From NCBI GenBank assembly GCA_947464335.1, contig CANHWG010000010.1, positions 1 to 57,148 on the forward strand: 57,148 nucleotides of DNA, in the 5' to 3' direction. Positions 52,173 through 57,148 of the stretch are shown here, piece after piece; positions within the stretch are counted from its first letter, which is position 1; the number at the start of each line of letters is the position of its first letter. Made by a program: the position numbers and the translations under genes. A model generated the notes under the pieces. The model saw only the letters and a program-made list of their open reading frames with translations. It was not told the origin of the DNA and did not search any database. This DNA comes from Flavobacteriaceae bacterium (GTDB lineage: Bacteria > Bacteroidota > Bacteroidia > Flavobacteriales > Flavobacteriaceae).

Positions 52173-55100
52173 ATGAAGAAAACGTTACTTTTAACATTCA
52201 TCCTATTTTTAGGCATCCTAACAACCGTTCGTTCGCAACAATGTAACTCGACATTTACTGATCCTGCAGGACCCAATACTAATTATGCTAATGCTAGTGA
52301 TTATACAGTCACTTTTTGTCCCAATGTTCCCGGCGAAGTGGTAACGGTTACTTTTACTACATTCAATACCGAAACCAATTATGATGCTTTATATGTGTTT
52401 AATGGAAATACGATAAATGCAACTCAAATACCCAGTAATAATCCTGCTGGCAATGTGCCTGGTGGATTGGCCGGTGGATTTTGGGGAACCACTATTCCTG
52501 GACCATTTACTTCAACAAGTGCTGATGGGTGTTTGACTTTCCGATTCAGAAGTGATGGAAGTGTCAACAACCCTGGCTGGGTGGCTAATGTGACTTGTGC
52601 GCCACCTCCTCAAGTTTGTGCAATGCCTACTACATTATCCGTTTCTAACATTACAACCTCATCCGTAAATTTAAATTGGGCTTTGAATAGTACTGCAACA
52701 CAATGGGAAACATTAATACTACCCGCAGGTTCTCCTGCCCCAACCGCAAATTCAAGTGGGACAGTTACCCAAGTAAACCCTACTATTATTACATCGCTAT
52801 CGCCAAACACCTGCTATACCTATTATGTACGAACTATTTGTTCTGAAACGCTTACAAGCAATTGGTCAGGCGGATTTAATTTTTGCACTTTACCTGCTCC
52901 GCCTGTTTGTGGAGGTAATTTTATAGATACTGGGGGTATTGCAGGAAATTATGCAGGCAACTCAGATGTCACAACCATTATTTGTCCTTCTACACCGGGA
53001 GATGTAGTAACAGTTACTTTTACTTCATTTGACACAGAAGCTACATGGGATGGACTTTATGTTTATAACGGTAATGCAGTAGTGCCAGCAAACATTATTG
53101 CGAGTGCTAATCCTGCCGCAAACGTACCGGGAGGTATTCCTGGTTCCTATTGGGGAACCACTATTCCTGGACCATTTACTTCCACGAGTACAGATGGTTG
53201 TTTAACTTTCCGATTCAGAAGTGATGGAGCAGTTCAAAATGCAGGTTGGGTCGCCAACGTAACCTGTGCTTTACCACCAAGCTGTAGAGTTCCAACCACA
53301 TTAACAAGTTCTAGCATTACTTCTACTTCTGTAGTACTCAACTGGTCGCAAACAGCAAATCCTAACAACAGTCTGGCTTCAAGTTGGGAGTATTTAATTC
53401 TTCCTAATGGCAGTCCTATACCAAATAGTAATACATCAGGTTTCTTAGTTGCAACATCAAATCCAATAACCATAAATGGGCTTACCCCTATAACTTGTTA
53501 TACGTTTTATGTGAGAGCGGTTTGTTCGACAACTGATAAAAGTGCCTGGTCAAACGGATTAAACTTCTGTACGCTAATAAACCCTCCAGTGTGTGGAGGA
53601 CAATTTTATGACAATGGAGGTCCAAATGCAAATTATTCCAATAATGCCGACATTACCACAACTATATGTCCAACAAATCCGGGTGATATTGTAACCGTAG
53701 TTTTTTCATCTTTTACTACCGAAGTCAACTTTGATGCTTTATATGTATTTAATGGAAATTCGATAACAGCGCCTCAAATCGCAAGTACCAATGCCGCTGG
53801 AAATGTACCTGGTGGACAGGGAGGGGGATTTTGGGGAACCACTATTCCTGGACCATTTACCTCAACTAGTCCGGATGGTTGTCTAACTTTCCGATTCAGA
53901 AGTGATGGGTCTGTTACTCCTAGTGGTTGGGTTGCAAATGTGTTTTGTGCCCCTGATGCAGATAAAATTATATTGGTTGCCTTCGTAGACGCCAATAGCA
54001 ATGGCATTAAAGACAATGGTGAAGCATTATTCCCTAATGGTTCATTCTTATATCAACAAAATAATAATGGTACGGATGTTATTGGCTATTCTCCTTTTGG
54101 TCAATTTGCCCTTTATGATACCAATCCGGCTAACACCTATAATTTTAGTTATCAAATTCAACCTGAGTATGCTGCTTATTATAATTCAGGGACAACTAGC
54201 TACACTAACATGAGTATACCGGTGGGTAGTGGAACCCAATTTTTATATTTCCCAGTAACTTTAACGCAATCTTTTAATGATGTAACCGTTTCTATTGCAC
54301 CCTTAAATGTTCCAAGACCCGGATTTACCTATGTCAATAAAATCACTTACAAAAACATAGGTGTAGCCGCAACTGGAGGAACCATAACTTTTGTGAAACC
54401 ACCTCAAATAACTACATTAACAGTTAGTCAAGCCGGAACAGCGACAAATACAACTGGCTTTACATATAATTTTACGAATCTTTTGCCCAATGAAACTAGA
54501 ACGTTCAATGTTACGATGACGGTTCCGTTGGTGCCATTGGTAAATATAAATGAATTACTAACTGCTACGGTGTCTATTTCAGCTCCAGCTAATGATATTA
54601 ATTTGACAAATAATTCAAATTCAAACACTCAAATTGTGGTCAATTCTTTCGATCCGAATGATAAAATGGAGTCTCGTGGAAAAACAATTCCCTTCAATCA
54701 ATTCACTCAAGATGATTACTTTATTTACACCATTAGATTTCAAAACCTTGGAACAGCTGACGCTATTGATGTAAGAATTGAGGATGTACTTAATGCCAAA
54801 ATAGACGAAACCAGTGTACTTATGGTAAGTTCAAGTCATAACTATACCTTAAAGAGAATTAACAACCTCCTCGTTTGGGATTTCAAAAACATTTATCTTT
54901 CACCGGCAATTCTTAACGATGCCGGAAGTAAGGGTTATGTTCAGTTTATGGTGAAACTAAAACCCGGATTTCAAGCGGGTGATATTATCCCGAATAATGC
55001 ATCCATTTATTTTGATTCCAATCCTGCCATTGTAACGGCTACTTTTAACAGTAAGTTTACAGTTCCTTTGGGAATTACAACTTTTGATGATAATAGTTTG

Positions 55101-55334
55101 GTATTGTATCCAAATCCGGCAAATAATTTGGTTCAAATAGATTTAATTAACACTAATGAACAAGTTAAAAGTATTGTCATTTATGATATGCTTGGAAAAG
55201 AAGTAAAAACAATTGCTGTAACTACTACTTCTAGTTTGTCGGTTGATGTTTCTGATGTATCCAAAGGAATGTATTTAGTAGAAATAACATCGGAAAGCAA
55301 TTTGAAAGTCACCAAAAAGCTGATGGTACAATAA
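52173..55334 (+). CDS. T9SS-secreted protein with three CUB-like modules and fibronectin III domains
   Basis: The 1053-residue protein has a signal peptide (TTVRSQ). Three CUB-like modules start near residues 24, 248 and 473 (CNSTFTDPAGPNTNYA and CGGNFIDTGG, CGGQFYDNGG), each containing WGTTIPGPFTSTS and DGCLTFRFRSDG. Two fibronectin III-like domains sit between them (TLSVSNITTSSVNLNW ... CYTYYVRTIC). Then come a region starting VDANSNGIKDNGE, a DUF11-like domain found in flavobacterial surface proteins (SFDPNDKMESRGK ... SIYFDSNPAI) and a C-terminal sorting domain (LYPNPANNLVQI ... GMYLVEIT). It is likely exported by SprA and attached to or released from the surface, perhaps as an adhesin. 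No enzyme domain is seen. Confidence 0.88.
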   Translation: MKKTLLLTFILFLGILTTVRSQQCNSTFTDPAGPNTNYANASDYTVTFCPNVPGEVVTVTFTTFNTETNYDALYVFNGNTINATQIPSNNPAGNVPGGLAGGFWGTTIPGPFTSTSADGCLTFRFRSDGSVNNPGWVANVTCAPPPQVCAMPTTLSVSNITTSSVNLNWALNSTATQWETLILPAGSPAPTANSSGTVTQVNPTIITSLSPNTCYTYYVRTICSETLTSNWSGGFNFCTLPAPPVCGGNFIDTGGIAGNYAGNSDVTTIICPSTPGDVVTVTFTSFDTEATWDGLYVYNGNAVVPANIIASANPAANVPGGIPGSYWGTTIPGPFTSTSTDGCLTFRFRSDGAVQNAGWVANVTCALPPSCRVPTTLTSSSITSTSVVLNWSQTANPNNSLASSWEYLILPNGSPIPNSNTSGFLVATSNPITINGLTPITCYTFYVRAVCSTTDKSAWSNGLNFCTLINPPVCGGQFYDNGGPNANYSNNADITTTICPTNPGDIVTVVFSSFTTEVNFDALYVFNGNSITAPQIASTNAAGNVPGGQGGGFWGTTIPGPFTSTSPDGCLTFRFRSDGSVTPSGWVANVFCAPDADKIILVAFVDANSNGIKDNGEALFPNGSFLYQQNNNGTDVIGYSPFGQFALYDTNPANTYNFSYQIQPEYAAYYNSGTTSYTNMSIPVGSGTQFLYFPVTLTQSFNDVTVSIAPLNVPRPGFTYVNKITYKNIGVAATGGTITFVKPPQITTLTVSQAGTATNTTGFTYNFTNLLPNETRTFNVTMTVPLVPLVNINELLTATVSISAPANDINLTNNSNSNTQIVVNSFDPNDKMESRGKTIPFNQFTQDDYFIYTIRFQNLGTADAIDVRIEDVLNAKIDETSVLMVSSSHNYTLKRINNLLVWDFKNIYLSPAILNDAGSKGYVQFMVKLKPGFQAGDIIPNNASIYFDSNPAIVTATFNSKFTVPLGITTFDDNSLVLYPNPANNLVQIDLINTNEQVKSIVIYDMLGKEVKTIAVTTTSSLSVDVSDVSKGMYLVEITSESNLKVTKKLMVQ
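52482..53908 (+). repeat. Identical DNA blocks in the three CUB modules
   Basis: A 29-base block (TGGGGAACC ... CCATTTAC) is identical at 52482-52510, 53151-53179 and 53832-53860. A 23-base block (ACTTTCCG ... GTGATGG) is identical at 52536-52558, 53205-53227 and 53886-53908. Each pair is separated by 25 bases. The periods are 669 and 681 bases, both multiples of three. Confidence 0.9.
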
Positions 55335-55335
55335 T

Positions 55336-55368
55336 AAAAAAAGTCCCGAATAATTCGGGACTTTTTTT
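55336..55368. terminator. Bidirectional terminator between the CUB-repeat gene and tspO
   Basis: A perfect 15-bp stem (55336-55350 with 55354-55368) around loop TAA, core GTCCCGAA/TTCGGGAC, A-tract on one side and T-tract on the other. It serves both convergent genes and overlaps the tspO stop codon by two bases. Confidence 0.93.
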
Positions 55369-55840
55369 ATTTGTTTAACCACCAAATACTAGCATTGAGA
55401 ATTGTAGCAAAACTAACCCATGCTAAATAAGGAAGCATTAAAAGCCCGGCAACTTTATCAATCTTTTTAAATTGATTGTAAGTTTCGAATATCATCAACC
55501 AAAGCAAAACAATTTCGATTAAAGCTAAAATAGGATTGTGCAATCCAAAGAAAAGATACGACCACAGTGCGTTTAATCCTAACTGAATAGCAAAAAATCC
55601 AAGTGCTTTTTGAACCAATGAATTTTCAGAGTAACGATTCCAAACCAATCCTGCCGCAATTCCCATCATGATATATAATAAAGTCCAAACCGGAGCAAAT
55701 ATCCAATTGGGCGGATTAAAAACGGGCTTTACCAAAGTTGGATACCAAGTGGTAATACTATCACGGGTAACGGTTCCAGACAAATACCCCACACTAACAC
55801 ATACGAGAACGACTAAAACTATTTTTATAATCTTTTGCAT
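55367..55840 (-). CDS. tspO: TspO/MBR family tryptophan-rich sensory protein
   Basis: The 157-residue membrane protein has five hydrophobic helices and the TspO signatures: WYPTLVKPVFNPPNWIFAPVWTLLYIMMGIAAGLVW, GLNALWSYLFFG and LPYLAWVSFATILNASIWWLN. Relatives bind porphyrins and are linked to oxidative or light stress; the role here is inferred from the family. A -7 box TATATTTG reads on the minus strand at 55865-55858, back-to-back with the mvaD promoter. It is convergent with the CUB-repeat gene. Confidence 0.94.
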   Translation of the reverse strand: MQKIIKIVLVVLVCVSVGYLSGTVTRDSITTWYPTLVKPVFNPPNWIFAPVWTLLYIMMGIAAGLVWNRYSENSLVQKALGFFAIQLGLNALWSYLFFGLHNPILALIEIVLLWLMIFETYNQFKKIDKVAGLLMLPYLAWVSFATILNASIWWLNK

Positions 55841-55857
55841 ACTTTTTTTATTGATTT

Positions 55858-55865
55858 CAAATATA
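55858..55865 (-). promoter_or_regulatory. -7 box TATATTTG of tspO
   Basis: On the minus strand an exact TAnnTTTG match 17 bases before the tspO start. Confidence 0.5.
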
Positions 55866-55897
55866 AGAAACGAAAATCAGTTGTTTAATAAAAAAAC

Positions 55898-55905
55898 TAT
55901 CTTTG
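55898..55905 (+). promoter_or_regulatory. -7 box TATCTTTG of mvaD
   Basis: An exact TAnnTTTG match 17 bases before the start codon; the leader would be only about ten bases. Confidence 0.6.
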
Positions 55906-55922
55906 TCCTAAATTAAAAATCT

Positions 55923-57062
55923 ATGTTTTCTTCCAGCAATTCGCATGAGCTCGTGTCCGAAAAGGATTTTATTGTGAAAGAATACCCAACTTCAGTTGAA
56001 AAAGGAACTTTTCATTGGAGTGCTCCAAGTAACATCGCCTTAGTGAAATATTGGGGCAAAAAAGAGAATCAGATTCCGGCTAACCCTTCGATTAGTTTTA
56101 CGCTAAACAATTGTAAAACGATTACTAAATTGACTTTTATAAAACGAAGCATATCGACTGCGCTCTATGTGAATTCTTCTGATTTTTCATTTGATTTGCT
56201 ATTTGAAGGAAAACCGAAAGAAGATTTTAAACCAAAAATTCAAAAATTCTTCGAAAGAATTGAAATGTATTGTCCTTATTTGAAAGACTATCATTTTACA
56301 ATTGATACCGAAAACACCTTTCCGCATAGTTCCGGAATTGCGTCTTCTGCCTCAGGAATGGCGGCGTTATCTATGAATATAATGAGCTTAGAAAAAGCAT
56401 TAAACCCTACAATGACGGATGATTTCTTTTTTCAAAAAGCATCTTTCTTGGCACGTTTAGGTTCGGGAAGTGCTTGCCGAAGTATCAAAGGAAATATAGT
56501 AGTTTGGGGGAAACATGCGAATATAAATGCTAGTTCCGATTGGTTTGGAGTGGAATTTTCCTCTAAAATTCACGATGTTTTTAAGAACTACCAAGACACC
56601 ATCTTGCTCGTTGATAAAGGCGAAAAACAAGTATCGAGTACGGTGGGTCACGATTTAATGCACAATCATCCTTTTGCCGAACAACGTTTTGCGCAAGCAC
56701 ATCATAATCTATCGGCTATTAAAACCATATTAGAAACTGGAGATTTAGACCATTTTATCAAACTTGTAGAAAGTGAAGCGTTGACTTTACACGCTATGAT
56801 GATGACGTCACAACCCTATTTTATTTTGATGAAACCAAATACATTGGAAATCATAAATAAAATTTGGAAATTCAGAAACGAAACGAATATTCCTATATGT
56901 TTTACCCTCGATGCGGGAGCAAACGTACATGTTTTGTATCCCGAAAACGATAGAGTGAGCGTTTTGCAATTTATTACGACTGAATTAGTTGGCTATTGTC
57001 AAAATGGTAACTATATTTGTGACACGATTGGAAACGGAAGTCAATTGATAATTGATAATTGA
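55923..57062 (+). CDS. mvaD: Diphosphomevalonate decarboxylase
   Basis: The 379-residue GHMP-superfamily enzyme makes isopentenyl diphosphate from mevalonate diphosphate with ATP. Signature segments: APSNIALVKYWGKKENQIPANPSISFTL (about residues 34-61), the phosphate loop FPHSSGIASSASGMAALS and RLGSGSACRSIKG, and LDAGANVHVLYPE near the C-terminus. It complements the HMG-CoA reductase and GHMP kinase encoded about 30 kb away. The last residues (LIIDN) and the TGA stop are encoded by the first copies of a 7-base tandem repeat, so the original C-terminus may have been altered. Confidence 0.95.
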   Translation: MFSSSNSHELVSEKDFIVKEYPTSVEKGTFHWSAPSNIALVKYWGKKENQIPANPSISFTLNNCKTITKLTFIKRSISTALYVNSSDFSFDLLFEGKPKEDFKPKIQKFFERIEMYCPYLKDYHFTIDTENTFPHSSGIASSASGMAALSMNIMSLEKALNPTMTDDFFFQKASFLARLGSGSACRSIKGNIVVWGKHANINASSDWFGVEFSSKIHDVFKNYQDTILLVDKGEKQVSSTVGHDLMHNHPFAEQRFAQAHHNLSAIKTILETGDLDHFIKLVESEALTLHAMMMTSQPYFILMKPNTLEIINKIWKFRNETNIPICFTLDAGANVHVLYPENDRVSVLQFITTELVGYCQNGNYICDTIGNGSQLIIDN

Positions 57063-57148
57063 TAATTGATAATTGATAATTGATAATTGATAATTGATAA
57101 TTGATAATTGATAATTGATAATTGATAATTGATAATTGATAATTGATA
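57044..57148. repeat. 7-bp tandem repeat (ATTGATA), at least 15 exact copies
   Basis: ATTGATA is repeated 15 times without a mismatch from 57044 to the end of the window and probably continues. It starts inside mvaD and supplies the stop codon. Since 7 is not a multiple of three, all plus-strand frames meet TGA and TAA; the minus strand has no stop within the repeat. Confidence 0.98.

Noticed and set aside
52482-53908. Repeated 29-base blocks considered as CRISPR-like repeats
   Set aside because: They lie in frame inside one gene at about 670-base spacing and encode the same protein motif.
57044-57148. Tandem array considered as a CRISPR array
   Set aside because: Units are 7 bases, directly adjacent and without spacers; no cas genes nearby.

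Overview
The window is one continuous stretch of an AT-rich chromosome from a Flavobacterium-like member of the Bacteroidota (family Flavobacteriaceae). This rests on the SprA outer-membrane translocon of the type IX secretion system (T9SS), a RemB-like gliding gene, two proteins ending in T9SS sorting domains, SusC/SusD lipid-anchored glycan import genes, promoters of the Bacteroidota type (TAnnTTTG), a class II HMG-CoA reductase with a GYDIA-type GHMP kinase, and the absence of clear Shine-Dalgarno sites. I see no phage, transposase, rRNA or CRISPR. No stretch longer than 300 bases lacks a gene.

Layout. Positions 1-24150 are mostly housekeeping and envelope genes: the 3' part of an S46 dipeptidyl-peptidase (DPP11 type by its S1 arginine), a tiny Ala/Thr/Asp lipoprotein, a DUF1508 protein, a tRNA-Gly/tRNA-Leu operon, mutS, a DUF1573 protein, a TrmH-type RNA methyltransferase, a folK-deoxynucleoside kinase fusion, an AsmA-like protein, a malic enzyme-phosphotransacetylase fusion, then ruvA-sprA, gcvH-vanZ and remB. 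Positions 24278-29341 (minus strand) hold an operon of an AsmA-like protein, HMG-CoA reductase and a GHMP kinase; the last two belong to the mevalonate pathway. The matching diphosphomevalonate decarboxylase is at the far right end (55923-57062), next to a divergent tspO.

Positions 29400-50236 form an apparently complete alpha-glucan (starch/maltodextrin) utilisation locus. A minus-strand operon encodes SusC, SusD, a SusE/F-like lipoprotein and a T9SS-exported GH13 amylase. Divergent to it lies a LacI-type regulator, followed by a plus-strand run of an MFS maltose transporter, beta-phosphoglucomutase, GH65 maltose phosphorylase, a SusA-like GH13, a GH31 alpha-glucosidase and a MalS-like GH13. 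The inferred flow is surface cleavage, SusCD import, periplasmic trimming, inner-membrane uptake of maltose, phosphorolysis to glucose plus beta-glucose-1-phosphate, and conversion to glucose-6-phosphate. A perfect 14-bp palindrome between susC and the regulator is a likely operator. A GDPD phosphodiesterase, a YhiN-type flavoprotein and a large CUB-repeat T9SS protein follow.

The most interesting non-gene signals are: a relay of three overlapping stem-loops in the leader of the maltose transporter; a GC-rich palindrome inserted in frame in HMG-CoA reductase, encoding LPAGRQG; a 7-bp tandem repeat (at least 15 exact copies) that begins inside mvaD and supplies its stop codon; two degenerate copies of a palindromic extragenic element; and nearly identical DNA blocks within the three CUB modules.
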